From: Bacteroidota bacterium
GTDB lineage: Bacteria; Bacteroidota; Bacteroidia; Chitinophagales; BACL12
Assembly: GCA_016706865.1 (NCBI GenBank)
Contig: JADJIS010000002.1
Location: forward strand, 806,001 to 870,000
Direction of reading: 5' to 3'
DNA: 64,000 nt
The notes under the pieces were generated by a model. It was not told where the DNA came from and ran no database searches. It saw nothing but the letters and a program-made list of their open reading frames with translations. Positions 18,443 through 28,031 of the stretch are shown here, piece after piece; position 1 is the stretch's first letter, and every line of letters begins with the position of its first letter. A program made the translations under genes and the position numbers.

Positions 18443-19948
18443 ATGATCCTCGTTTGGGCTAAAGCCCGATGGTAGTTTGTGTTTTTACCCCACCGGCTAA
18501 AGCCGGGGGTTATTGATTAGGTTGGCTAAGGATAATGTGAAGAGTAGGCATTTCTCCCACTAAGGATTAAGTTTTGATGTAAATTTATATTATGCAATCC
18601 CAAGTATTTTCAAATAGCCGTGGGTTTTAACCCACGGATAAAAAAACGAACACCTCACCGGGCTTTAGCCCAAACAGATTTTCAATTGGAAAGTAAGTTG
18701 AAGGACGGAGTTTTATATAATTATTTGATTTTTTAATGTTCGTATTATTGATGTTTTAATCTAATCATGATGATCCTCATTTGGGCTAAAGCCCGATGGT
18801 AGTTTGTGTTTTTACCCCACCGGCTAAAGCCGGAGGTTATTGGGGATTAAGTTTTGATGTAAAATTTATATTATGCAATCCGAAGTATTTTCAAATAGCC
18901 GTGGGTTTTAACCCTCGGATAAATAAAACGCACAGCTCACCGGGCTTTAGCCCAAATAGATTTTCAATTGGAAAGTAAGTTGAAGGGCGGAGTTTTATAT
19001 AATTATTTGATTTTTTAATGTTCGTATTATTGATGTTTTAATCTAATCATGATGATCCTCATTTGGGCTAAAGCCCGATGGTAGTTTGTGTTTTTACCCC
19101 ACCGGCTAAAGCCGGGGGTTATTGATTAGGTTGGCTAAGGATAATGTGAAGAGTAGGCATTTCTCCCACTAAGGATTAAGTTTTGATTTCAATTTATATT
19201 ATGCAATCCGAAGTATTTTCAAATAGCCGTGGGTTTTAACCCACGGATAAAAAAACGCACAGCTCACCGGGCTTTAGCCCAAACAGATTTTCAATTGGAA
19301 AGTAAGTTGAAGGACGGAGTTTTATATAATTATTTGATTTTTTAATGTTCGTATTATTGATGTTTTAATCTAATCATGATGATCCTCGTTTGGGCTAAAG
19401 CCCGATGGTAGTTTGTGTTTTTACCCCACCGGCTAAAGCCGGGGGTTATTGATTAGGTTGGCTAAGGACAATGTGAAGAGTGGGCATTTCTCCAACTGGG
19501 GATTAAGTTTTGATGTAAAATTTACATTATGCAATCCGAAGTATTTTCAAATAGCCGTGGGTTTTAACCCACGGATAAATAAAACGCACACCTCACCAGG
19601 CTTTAGCCCAAACAGATTTTCAATTGGAAAGTAAGTTGAAGGGCGGAGTTTTATATAATTATTTGATTTTTTAATGTTCGTATTATTGATTTTTTAATCT
19701 AATCATGATGATCCTCATTTGGGCTAAAGCCGGTTGAAGTTTGTGTTTTTACCCCACCGGCTAAAGCCGGGGGTTATTGATTAGGTTGGCTAAGGATAAT
19801 GTGAAGAGTAGGCATTTCTCCCACTAAGGATTAAGTTTTGATGTAAATTTATATTATGCAATCCGAAGTATTTTCAAATAGCCGTGGGTTTTAACCCACG
19901 GATAAAAAAAACGAACACCTCACCGGGCTTTAGCCCAAATGAGGATCT
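18443..19948. repeat. Five tandem copies of a palindromic REP/MITE-like element
   Basis: Copies lie at 18453-18674, 18780-18956, 19062-19283, 19389-19612 and 19718-19939. The period is 327-329 bp, or 282 bp where copy 2 has lost about 45 bp. Each unit has four palindromes in order: GGGCTAAAGCCC, CCGGCTAAAGCCGG, CCGTGGGTTTTAACCCACGG and GGGCTTTAGCCC. The last is the inverse of the first in an outer TTTGGGC...GCCCAAA pair. The array's right end extends the inverted repeat to GATCCTCAT/ATGAGGATC. Between units lies a ~105-bp AT-rich spacer that is also conserved. I see no transposase. Confidence 0.92.
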
Positions 19949-19965
19949 TCAATCGGGTCAAAAAA

Positions 19966-21222
19966 TCAATAATTCGAAAACTGATGCCTAAATAAAAATT
20001 CACCGCGATCATTTTTTGCGGCAATTATATACATGCCTTTGGGAATACTTTGCAGATCAATAGTATAGGAATTGGAGGTTTCGTTCGAACCTAAAGTTGT
20101 TATCATTGAGCCAGCCGCATTAAATAAAACAAAATGCAGATCTTCAAAAGAATACTGATGCGATAATAAGATCAATTGATCGGGATATTGTTGCGCATTG
20201 TATACAATAGTTTGTTGTTTCACAATTAATGGAATAATATCTGAATATTTAAAGTTGCCATCATAGTCGGTTTGTTTTAAACGATAATATCTTGCGCCCG
20301 CTAATAAATTATGATCATTATAAGAATAAGTTAATTGTGTTGTTGAATTTCCTGCACCTGAAATATTTTCGAGCGCATAAAATTCTTTTCCGTCAAAAGA
20401 TCGTTCAACTGTAAAATAATCGTTGTTGATCTCGCTTTGTGTTGTCCAATCAATTTTAATTTCATCCAACATTTCTGTTGCATTAAAACTAATGAGTTCG
20501 ATAGGTAATGTCAGGAATGATAATGTAACATCATCCACCGCAAAAGAAGGATCGTTTCCATTATTATCGGTGTCGTTCTTCCAATTAAATTTGATTTGAA
20601 AATCGGGGATATTGTCGGCACAAGCCGGCAAAGTATAAGTGTAGGCAGTCCATCTGCCCTGACAACCCAGTAAACAGGAAAATGCAGTGCAACTTATTGG
20701 AGATCCACCGCCATTGCAGCAATTTGTAGTTAGATTGGTTACAAAGGTCCAGGATCCACCACCATCACAGCTGTACGACCAGCTTCCAACATCCTGCGTT
20801 CCCTCGCCATATCCAATAAAATTAAAGGTTATTGTAATCCCATAAAGTCCTGTATTATCTATTAACGGTGAAATGGCATCTTTATTTGTGAGTGAAGTGC
20901 CCGAGGCAAAATAGGCAGCACCACAATCGCCACCTGCACATAATCCTACATTCACACTTCCAACATGTAAACTCGCATCTGAAGGGCAAACAGAACCACA
21001 GGTATTTGCCGCATTTCCGCATTCTTCCACACTTGCAAAAAAGGAATTTGCCTTCACACCCTGCGCTCCGTTCAATACTTCTGTCCATGCACCATTACCG
21101 GTATCCAACAGATCGATGCTCGTATTTTTAATTCCCGAACCAAAGGTTTCGGTCCAATACACCTGTGATGTAACAGTTTTAGTTACACAAAAAATTAAGA
21201 TACACAGGGTGATTTTTTTCAT
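19966..21222 (-). CDS. Cysteine-rich secreted protein with T9SS-like C-terminus
   Basis: The protein has 418 residues with a signal peptide at 1-19 (ends TVTSQ). Residues ~50-240 form an all-beta, cysteine-rich domain; the cysteines (for example CGNAANTCGSVCP, GLCAGGDCG) could form disulfides outside the cell. From ~245 the chain has a Bacteroidota surface-protein module (LPIELISFNAT..IDWTTQSEINNDYFTVERS..G..F, then YSYNDHNLLAGARYYRLKQTDYDG), usually followed by a sorting domain. The last ~75 residues (ILLSHQYSF to KGMYIIAA) look like a divergent sorting domain. The final stop lies 27 bp from the palindromic array. Confidence 0.78.
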   Translation of the reverse strand: MKKITLCILIFCVTKTVTSQVYWTETFGSGIKNTSIDLLDTGNGAWTEVLNGAQGVKANSFFASVEECGNAANTCGSVCPSDASLHVGSVNVGLCAGGDCGAAYFASGTSLTNKDAISPLIDNTGLYGITITFNFIGYGEGTQDVGSWSYSCDGGGSWTFVTNLTTNCCNGGGSPISCTAFSCLLGCQGRWTAYTYTLPACADNIPDFQIKFNWKNDTDNNGNDPSFAVDDVTLSFLTLPIELISFNATEMLDEIKIDWTTQSEINNDYFTVERSFDGKEFYALENISGAGNSTTQLTYSYNDHNLLAGARYYRLKQTDYDGNFKYSDIIPLIVKQQTIVYNAQQYPDQLILLSHQYSFEDLHFVLFNAAGSMITTLGSNETSNSYTIDLQSIPKGMYIIAAKNDRGEFLFRHQFSNY

Positions 21223-21355
21223 TATAAATCAATAATCCCTCAATTATCTGGGGGTTTATTAATTTAAAGATAATGTATGGAACGGAAATTCCTAAATTTA
21301 GCAGTCAAATTCAGGGAAATTTTGAAGTGTATTCGATTCATTTTAAATTGTTTGT

Positions 21356-22567
21356 TCACCCTTCAGCTCCTTCACCGTGCCGTGATTTCACACTAGAAAC
21401 GATCGAATCTAAATTCAGCGTTAACGAGAGGTGAAAAATATCATTTAAAGGATTTTGATTGTTTTGAGTTGGAATGAGATAAGAAAAATCTATTCCAAAA
21501 GCATTGTAATGTACTCCGGTGCCGAGCGTATAAAATTGTCGGCCACCTTTTGTTGCATGCTCATAAAAATATCCTGTGCGCACAGCAAATTTATTATCAA
21601 ACCAATACTCTATTCCTGTTGAAATTGTTATTTCATGTAACTCCTCATTAAAACCATAGGGAGCATCACTAAAAGAATTTATCATTCCACTAAAAACATT
21701 TTGTTCTCTAAAATCGGGAATTCCATTTTGTGGTTGGATATCTGAAGTATCGGGAGTCGGAACCATTAACTTATTAAGGTCAACTGCAAGGGTTATTTTG
21801 TTGTATTCGTTTAAATTTATTCCGTAAGAAACTCCAATTCCCAAATTAGTAGGTAAATAATCTTTCTCCACACTGTTTGTATAGGTGATCTTATTTCCAA
21901 TATTCGAAATATTTAATCCCAAACCCAATTCTGTATTTTTTCCAACAGATTCAAATTTATTTGTATAAAAAAATGAGAGATCACCTGCAATTGCCTGAGA
22001 TGGTTTAATTTGTACACCATTATTAAATTGTATTGTCGGAATATTAGAATACAAATATTTCATATTTATACCTGCTGAAAAATTGTCAAATATTTTTCGT
22101 GAATATGCAACATCAAAAGCGAATTCACGGGCATGAAAATCATTTATTACTCCTGTTCCCGTAAAACTCATATTACCTAAAGAAAAGTACCGCAGAGATG
22201 AACTTAAAAAGGATTTGTCACTTAATTTCTGATATCCGTTTAAGTTAGCCAAATAAATACCTTTGATCAAATTATCAGAAAATGGTGCATAGTTAAATGA
22301 AATTGCTGAAGGTTTATCATCATCAACAAAAACAAGTTTTGAAGCATTCCAATAAATAGAATTCACATCCGCAGAAGTTGCAATTCCAACATCTCCCATT
22401 CCCCCGGAACGTGCATCAGGGGCCATTCTCAGGAAAGGCATTGCAGTGGTCACTGTATTTAAATAATCGTTAGAATTTCCATTTCCAATTGTGATCTGAG
22501 CGTGAACGGAATTAGAAAATAATGTCGCAGAAAAAACAAAAGTAGAAATTACGGGAATATTTTTCAT
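21356..22567 (-). CDS. porV: PorV-family outer-membrane protein, second copy
   Basis: The protein has 403 residues with a signal peptide at 1-23 (ends VHAQ). It starts with ITIGNGNSNDYLNTVTTAMPFLRMAPDARSGG-type sequence, the PorV signature, and continues as a FadL-like beta-barrel. It aligns along its whole length with the neighbouring 22809-24026 protein (for example ELGLGLNISNIGNKITYT and NKFAVRTGYFYEHATKGGRQF in both). PorV is the outer-membrane shuttle that takes cargo from the SprA translocon to the PorU attachment complex. This copy is more diverged in its loops and may serve a subset of cargo. A terminator lies between the copies, so it probably has its own promoter. Confidence 0.85.
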   Translation of the reverse strand: MKNIPVISTFVFSATLFSNSVHAQITIGNGNSNDYLNTVTTAMPFLRMAPDARSGGMGDVGIATSADVNSIYWNASKLVFVDDDKPSAISFNYAPFSDNLIKGIYLANLNGYQKLSDKSFLSSSLRYFSLGNMSFTGTGVINDFHAREFAFDVAYSRKIFDNFSAGINMKYLYSNIPTIQFNNGVQIKPSQAIAGDLSFFYTNKFESVGKNTELGLGLNISNIGNKITYTNSVEKDYLPTNLGIGVSYGINLNEYNKITLAVDLNKLMVPTPDTSDIQPQNGIPDFREQNVFSGMINSFSDAPYGFNEELHEITISTGIEYWFDNKFAVRTGYFYEHATKGGRQFYTLGTGVHYNAFGIDFSYLIPTQNNQNPLNDIFHLSLTLNLDSIVSSVKSRHGEGAEG

Positions 22568-22700
22568 TCGTGTAATTTATAGGGTGAAAAGCACCATAAA
22601 TAACGTTGTAGGCTCAATTTTATTATCATTTTTTAAGTCACTATTAAGTGAAATAAATTTCCATCATCTCCCATTCTACACTCCTATCCCGAAGGGAATA

Positions 22701-22728
22701 CTCCTTACTCCTCTCTCCTCTCTCCTTT
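22701..22728. repeat. CTCCTnn heptad array
   Basis: Four 7-bp units: CTCCTTA, CTCCTCT, CTCCTCT, CTCCTTT. They lie between the two porV genes and are bracketed by CCCGAAGGGAAT and CCCGCAGGGAAT motifs. Confidence 0.65.
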
Positions 22729-22757
22729 CCCGCAGGGAATTCTCCTCCCTCCTGCAC

Positions 22758-22790
22758 AAAAAAAGGCGACCCCTTAAGATCGCCTTTTTA
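22758..22790. terminator. Bidirectional intrinsic terminator after the first porV
   Basis: AAAAGGCGA pairs with TCGCCTTTT around a short loop, with A/T runs on both sides. On the minus strand it ends porV (22809-24026) with a clear U-tract. Confidence 0.85.
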
Positions 22791-22808
22791 AAAAGAGTTT
22801 TATTTATA

Positions 22809-24026
22809 TCATCCGTCAGCACCTTCATCATCTCCTCCGCCACCTTCTGATTGAAGAGCATCGAGATTAAACATAAGCGTAAAACGAAGAGTATTGTCTA
22901 ATGGATTTTGATTGTTAGATGTTGGAACCAGATAAGAGAAATCTAATCCAAATACATTGTAACGCAAACCTAAACCAACGGTAAAGAATTGGCGACCACC
23001 TTTTGTTGCGTGCTCATAAAAATATCCTGTGCGCACTGCAAATTTATTGTCGTACCAATATTCTAATCCTGTAGAAATAATTACCTCATGTAATTCTTCA
23101 CTGAAACCGTTTGGAGCATCGCCGAAAGAACTGAACATACCACTCACAACACCTTGTTCTTTAAAATCGGGAATTCCATTCTGTGGATCTGAATCCGCTG
23201 TATCCGGAGTAGGAACCATTAATTTATTGAGATCAACCGCAAGCGTTAGTTTATTATAATCGTCGAAATGCACTCCGTAAGAAGCACCGATTCCAAGATT
23301 TGTCGGAATATAATCTTTCTCAATACTGGAAGTATAAGTGATCTTGTTACCGATATTCGAAATATTTAAACCTAAACCTAATTCAGAATCTTTTCCGCTG
23401 GTTTTGAATTCGTTGGTATAAAACATCGAAATATCAGCGGCCACACCTTGAGCCGGTTTAATTTCCACACCATTAACAACCTGACCGGTTGCTAGGTTGG
23501 AGTATAAGTATTTCAAATTAAGTCCCGCAGAGAAATTATCCGTCAATTTTCGGGCATAAGCAACATCAAAGGCAAATTCGTTAGGACGGAAATCCTGTAA
23601 AACATTTCCGGAATTATCCGTAAAAGTGATGGTTCCCAGAGAAAAATAGCGCAAAGAGGCACTTAAAGCCGAAAGTTCATCCACTTTCCAGTATCCGTTC
23701 AAATAAGCCAGATAAATATCATTTACCAGATTTTTTAACCAGGGAGTATAAGTAATGGAAAGACCGGAAGGGTGTTCATCATCAATAAAAACAAGTTTGG
23801 ATGCATTCCAGAATATGGAGTTGGCATCCGGAGTAATTGCGATCCCCACATCTGCCATACCGCCGGAACGCGCATCAGGTGCGATTCTTAGGAATGGGAC
23901 TGCTGTAGTTACTGTATTTAAATAATCATCGCCGGTACCGCTACCGATGGTGATTTGAGCTTGAACTGAAGTTGAAAGTGTGATCACAGAGACAACCAGC
24001 ATCGAAATTTTCTGAATAGTAAGCAT
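22809..24026 (-). CDS. porV: T9SS outer-membrane protein PorV (LptO)
   Basis: The protein has 405 residues with a signal peptide at 1-23 (ends VQAQ). The PorV signature is ITIGSGTGDDYLNTV and PFLRIAPDARSGGMADVGIA. A 14-strand FadL-like barrel is expected. PorV binds the sorting domain of T9SS cargo and delivers it to PorU. The gene lies directly downstream of porU, the order known from Flavobacterium and Porphyromonas relatives, and has its own promoter element at 24050-24057. The C-terminus (EGGGGDDEGADG) is an acidic, Gly-rich tail; the second copy ends in a similar GEGAEG. Confidence 0.92.
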   Translation of the reverse strand: MLTIQKISMLVVSVITLSTSVQAQITIGSGTGDDYLNTVTTAVPFLRIAPDARSGGMADVGIAITPDANSIFWNASKLVFIDDEHPSGLSITYTPWLKNLVNDIYLAYLNGYWKVDELSALSASLRYFSLGTITFTDNSGNVLQDFRPNEFAFDVAYARKLTDNFSAGLNLKYLYSNLATGQVVNGVEIKPAQGVAADISMFYTNEFKTSGKDSELGLGLNISNIGNKITYTSSIEKDYIPTNLGIGASYGVHFDDYNKLTLAVDLNKLMVPTPDTADSDPQNGIPDFKEQGVVSGMFSSFGDAPNGFSEELHEVIISTGLEYWYDNKFAVRTGYFYEHATKGGRQFFTVGLGLRYNVFGLDFSYLVPTSNNQNPLDNTLRFTLMFNLDALQSEGGGGDDEGADG

Positions 24027-24049
24027 AAGTTCTGTTAAAATTGGGAATG

Positions 24050-24057
24050 CAAAAATA
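24050..24057 (-). promoter_or_regulatory. Candidate porV promoter, -7 element
   Basis: The minus strand reads TATTTTTG, a match to TAnnTTTG, 23 bases before the porV ATG and downstream of the porU stop. It would allow porV to be made at a higher level than porU. Confidence 0.45.
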
Positions 24058-24081
24058 AAGAATTCTATAACGAGTGAAAAA

Positions 24082-27000
24082 TCATTTTAGTATTACAAGC
24101 TTCTGAAACTCGTTGGCTTTTGAATTATCGCTGCTTGCTTTTACGGTTAATTTGTAAATATAGACACCTTTTCCAATATTATCACCATACTCGTCAAGGC
24201 CATCCCACTCTATATTGTCAACGCGATATCCATCAGTGGAAACCTGTTGCTCCAGCGTTTTAATTCTTTTTCCGCTTACGGTAAATATTTCCACTTTTAC
24301 ATCCAAAATATCTCCGGGACGGTTGTGTTCAAACCAAAAAGAGGTATTTGTAGTGAAGGGATTCGGATAGTTCAAAACATGACTTAATGCCAGATCAGCC
24401 GTTTCAGCTACTACAAATTCGGTATATCCTTCCCCTGAATTATTATAAACATCCCAGGCTTTTACCACTACGGAGTGTCTTCCTTCCGAAATATCTGCCA
24501 AAGGATATGAGACTGTTCCGCTTTGATATTGGTCGAGTTCTGCCTCGTAATAATCGTTGAGTTTAAGCATGGTTTGTTGGTCTTCATCCAAAGTTGCAGT
24601 AATATCGTGACCAACTGCGTTCCCCAAAGCATTTATTCCATTCAGGTCGTTCAATTGGATCAACAAAGTTGGATCTTCATCGGTAAGTCCGCCAAACACA
24701 AAGGTTTCATCATTCATAAATACATCCACAACGGGGCCTTCCGTATCTTCGGCCGCGTCGTCGGCAGTTCCTCCGATAATTACGTTAAAATCGGCTCCGT
24801 TCGCGTCCTCTAAACCGTTATCAGCATAATAACTCAATTTCCCATTTCCATATGTGTAGGAGATGTCTTTAGGAACAATAAAAGTGTAAGTAAACTCTCC
24901 ATTTATCACACTTGCTTTTCCTTTATATAATGCATTTTTTTGCAGTTCGAAGGAGAAGGGTTGGCTTGGACCAAAACCTACACCAGAAAAAGTTGGATCA
25001 TTTACGAGGTTATTTATCGTAACAGGTTTATCGTATACTGCAGGATAAACAATTCCATTAAAGGAAGTCATTTTCACACCCGTTTCATCATTAATTTGGC
25101 CTGTAATTGTTACTTTATCCAATGCTTTTAAAGTATCTGTGTAAGATATAATTGGAAAAGTATTTACTGTTGTTGTTTTAACACTGTATTTCGGATAATT
25201 CAGTACTAATGCAGGATCGCCCAGTAAAATAAATTTTCTATTATTTTTCGGATCGGTTGTCACGGCATTTTTTCCTTCTCTAACAGCATCACCTAATGCA
25301 GGATATTTTCCATCAATACGCAAAAATAAATGTTCGAGGAAATTACTATTGAGATCATAATTTGCGGCTGCATAAACCAAACGCACAGTTGTTACTAAAG
25401 CGATGGCACCGCCATGCGGATTTAATAATGTTAATTCTCCTGCAGATTGACGATCGGGATTATCATATCTGGAAAATGAACATGTTGCAGTAATAAATAA
25501 AGGAAGTTTATCGTAGTTGTCGAATCCATTGATATCATCCACCCCTAAAACCCTTTCCTGAGCCCAGTTCTGTTCGTTTCCGTGACCGAGATAATTCATT
25601 ATAAATGCACCGGAAAACATACGATTGGAAATTGCAGTTTCCACTTCGGGATAACGTTCACCACCTGCACCCGGAATTTGCTGATAGGAATCAAAATAAA
25701 TTTTATCTATATTATAAATTGGATAATTATCTTCAAGATAATTTGCGAGAAGATCGGCATCTTCCACATGCGTATTATAATCTTCATCATCGGCTATAAA
25801 ACATAAAGAATTTCTCCAGCTTCCAAGTGATTCCACCGATTTATAATGTATAATTTTATCCACCATTTGTGTGGCTTCTTCTAATGTAAGTACGGGAAGT
25901 CGTCCAATGCCAATATCGAGTTTTTCAGAAGTCTCTTCAATATTATCTCCTTCCGTAAGATCTAAAAATCCAAAATAATCATCCGTGCCATAAGAAATTC
26001 CACGAGATAAAGATTCAAAACTTTCATAATTAGGAACTTTCAACGTATTTTTATCTGCATCAAACATGATATATCTGTAATCAAAAGATGCATCTCCAAA
26101 TAATAATAAATATTGCGGCATTAAATTCTCATCACCGGCAGCCCGAGTATAAAACATACGCATAAGATCTCGAATTGCCGAAATGTCCTGCGCTCCGGAA
26201 GAAAATTCGTTATATAATTGATAAATATCCACCACTAAAGTATCCAATCCGTGTACATCATGGTGATATGCTGCAAGGCGTCGCGCCTCACTTAAAAAAG
26301 CAGGGTGTGATACTATTACATAATCAGGAGTGAGCGTGAGATCATGCAGATCCTGATTTGATACTTCACCTTCGTAATTAATGTCTGCAGAAGAAAAAAC
26401 ATCTCCCGTATTAAATGCAATAAATTGTTTTAAACTATCAGAGGATGATATAAAAGTAATATCAGTGCCCGCAACATATAATTGATTTTTTACATTGATT
26501 CGATCGGTAACATCCCAAATAAAAATTCCATCATCGGCATCTAAAAAATATTTAGTGATATTTCCCGGTGCAACAGTTCTGGAATCTCTGAAATATAATT
26601 GTGCATCGCTGTATTTTAAATTTGCACGACCCAATAATTCAATATAATTTAACCATGCAGTAGATGCACTCGAACCCGTAAATTTTACATTCATATTAAA
26701 ACTGGAAGCGGGTGCTGTAAATGTTGTTTCAATGCCAGCTTCAATTGCATAAGTTTCGGTAAATCCACTCACAAGTAATGGGATAATACAGGTTGCCGGA
26801 ATAACCGTTGTATTCGCTGTATAATTTAAAGCGATTGTCCCTGAAGGGCTTGCTCCGGCTGCCTTTGAGCGAATTATCATAGGCTCTCCCGTAATCAGGT
26901 CGGGGAAGGAAAAAGAATAATTTCTTTCAGGAGTATATGCATCTATAACATCTCCATACCAATTTCTTCCGGAGTTGATAAGATTAATTTTATCAATATC

Positions 27001-27990
27001 TAAAAACGACATTATATCATAACTCGTTGAGGTAATATTTTCTGTAGGAAGTGAGGCTTGATTTTCAATAAACTTCCCAGAACCCATATCCGGTGTTATA
27101 AAATAATAAGTCTTATCGGAATAAAAATTATTTTTATGTGAAAATACTTTTGTGCTTTCATTATAATTCCATCTGTGTGGAGCCTGGCCATAAAATAAAA
27201 TATAATCTCCATCTTCTAAAAAATCATTTCCATTTGCATCAAATTTATAGATAGTATTTTCCTGAATATCATCGTATCGGAATGTTGCATTCGACTCTGG
27301 TAACATACCGCCACCATTTCCGAAAATTCCAAGGGTAGAAAAATTAATACTTCCAGATAAACCATTTGCATTTAACCATGATCTGTCTATTTTAAAAATA
27401 CCTTCTTTAGTCACACTGAATTTATGCCAGGTTCCGGCGGATAATTTTGAGTGATCGGTAAAATCTGTTTCGTCGGTTGTTTTATAATTATTGTTATTAT
27501 TATTTGAAGTGATGGTAATTACCAATGTAAAACTTACCAATTTTTCTACCGAACCTGTCAGTTTATTTTTTTTCAACGGAACAAATTGTATATCGAGTTG
27601 TGGTTTATTTTTTGCAAAACCAATACTGTGTTCAATTGTTATCTCATCGTTGAATTGTTGTTTATTTTTTTCATTAATTCTTCCGGTATTTGTTCCATTT
27701 GTTACTACTTCATAAACCGCATTTACCATAGTTATAGTAACAACACCTTCTTGTCTGATATCAAAAGATTCGGCATAAACCGGAAGCATTTCATCATTTT
27801 CGAAGCGGAAAGAAGCGCCATCAAATTGAATGGCTTCCATTTTTTTGGTGTCATCGTAAGAAAAAATGCGCGGTGTTTCTGACCAATTAAGGCTTCGATC
27901 CACCGAAAATTGTTCACCTGCTAATACTTCAAAGGAATATAAACACGTTAAAATTGCAGTCAGAATGAGCCGGTTCCTTTTGTTATACAT
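24082..27990 (-). CDS. porU: T9SS sortase PorU (gingipain-type C25 peptidase)
   Basis: The protein has 1302 residues with a signal peptide at 1-24 (ends EVLAG). The gingipain-type N-terminal region is followed by the C25 caspase-like domain. The catalytic pair is His803 (NYLGHGNEQNW) and Cys837 (ITATCSFSRYDNP). Beta-rich Ig-like domains lie C-terminal to it, and the end is a T9SS domain (NYPNPFTTNTSF, then GVYIYKL). PorU removes sorting domains from cargo and joins the mature protein to a lipid anchor at the cell surface; it keeps its own sorting domain. It is read with porV on the minus strand and divergently from porP/gldJ. Confidence 0.95.
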   Translation of the reverse strand: MYNKRNRLILTAILTCLYSFEVLAGEQFSVDRSLNWSETPRIFSYDDTKKMEAIQFDGASFRFENDEMLPVYAESFDIRQEGVVTITMVNAVYEVVTNGTNTGRINEKNKQQFNDEITIEHSIGFAKNKPQLDIQFVPLKKNKLTGSVEKLVSFTLVITITSNNNNNNYKTTDETDFTDHSKLSAGTWHKFSVTKEGIFKIDRSWLNANGLSGSINFSTLGIFGNGGGMLPESNATFRYDDIQENTIYKFDANGNDFLEDGDYILFYGQAPHRWNYNESTKVFSHKNNFYSDKTYYFITPDMGSGKFIENQASLPTENITSTSYDIMSFLDIDKINLINSGRNWYGDVIDAYTPERNYSFSFPDLITGEPMIIRSKAAGASPSGTIALNYTANTTVIPATCIIPLLVSGFTETYAIEAGIETTFTAPASSFNMNVKFTGSSASTAWLNYIELLGRANLKYSDAQLYFRDSRTVAPGNITKYFLDADDGIFIWDVTDRINVKNQLYVAGTDITFISSSDSLKQFIAFNTGDVFSSADINYEGEVSNQDLHDLTLTPDYVIVSHPAFLSEARRLAAYHHDVHGLDTLVVDIYQLYNEFSSGAQDISAIRDLMRMFYTRAAGDENLMPQYLLLFGDASFDYRYIMFDADKNTLKVPNYESFESLSRGISYGTDDYFGFLDLTEGDNIEETSEKLDIGIGRLPVLTLEEATQMVDKIIHYKSVESLGSWRNSLCFIADDEDYNTHVEDADLLANYLEDNYPIYNIDKIYFDSYQQIPGAGGERYPEVETAISNRMFSGAFIMNYLGHGNEQNWAQERVLGVDDINGFDNYDKLPLFITATCSFSRYDNPDRQSAGELTLLNPHGGAIALVTTVRLVYAAANYDLNSNFLEHLFLRIDGKYPALGDAVREGKNAVTTDPKNNRKFILLGDPALVLNYPKYSVKTTTVNTFPIISYTDTLKALDKVTITGQINDETGVKMTSFNGIVYPAVYDKPVTINNLVNDPTFSGVGFGPSQPFSFELQKNALYKGKASVINGEFTYTFIVPKDISYTYGNGKLSYYADNGLEDANGADFNVIIGGTADDAAEDTEGPVVDVFMNDETFVFGGLTDEDPTLLIQLNDLNGINALGNAVGHDITATLDEDQQTMLKLNDYYEAELDQYQSGTVSYPLADISEGRHSVVVKAWDVYNNSGEGYTEFVVAETADLALSHVLNYPNPFTTNTSFWFEHNRPGDILDVKVEIFTVSGKRIKTLEQQVSTDGYRVDNIEWDGLDEYGDNIGKGVYIYKLTVKASSDNSKANEFQKLVILK

Positions 27991-28031
27991 TTGTGATCCT
28001 GTTATGGTGTTAGTGAATTCAATTTTTAAAA

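Noticed and set aside
18796..19634. Small open frames inside the palindromic copies (18796-18978, 19449-19634)
   Set aside because: They arise because the copies are near-identical, are read through stem-loops and have no start signal; other copies do not keep them intact.
18443..19948. CRISPR array
   Set aside because: The repeated unit is ~220 bp with internal palindromes, the spacers are conserved rather than unique, and there are no cas genes.
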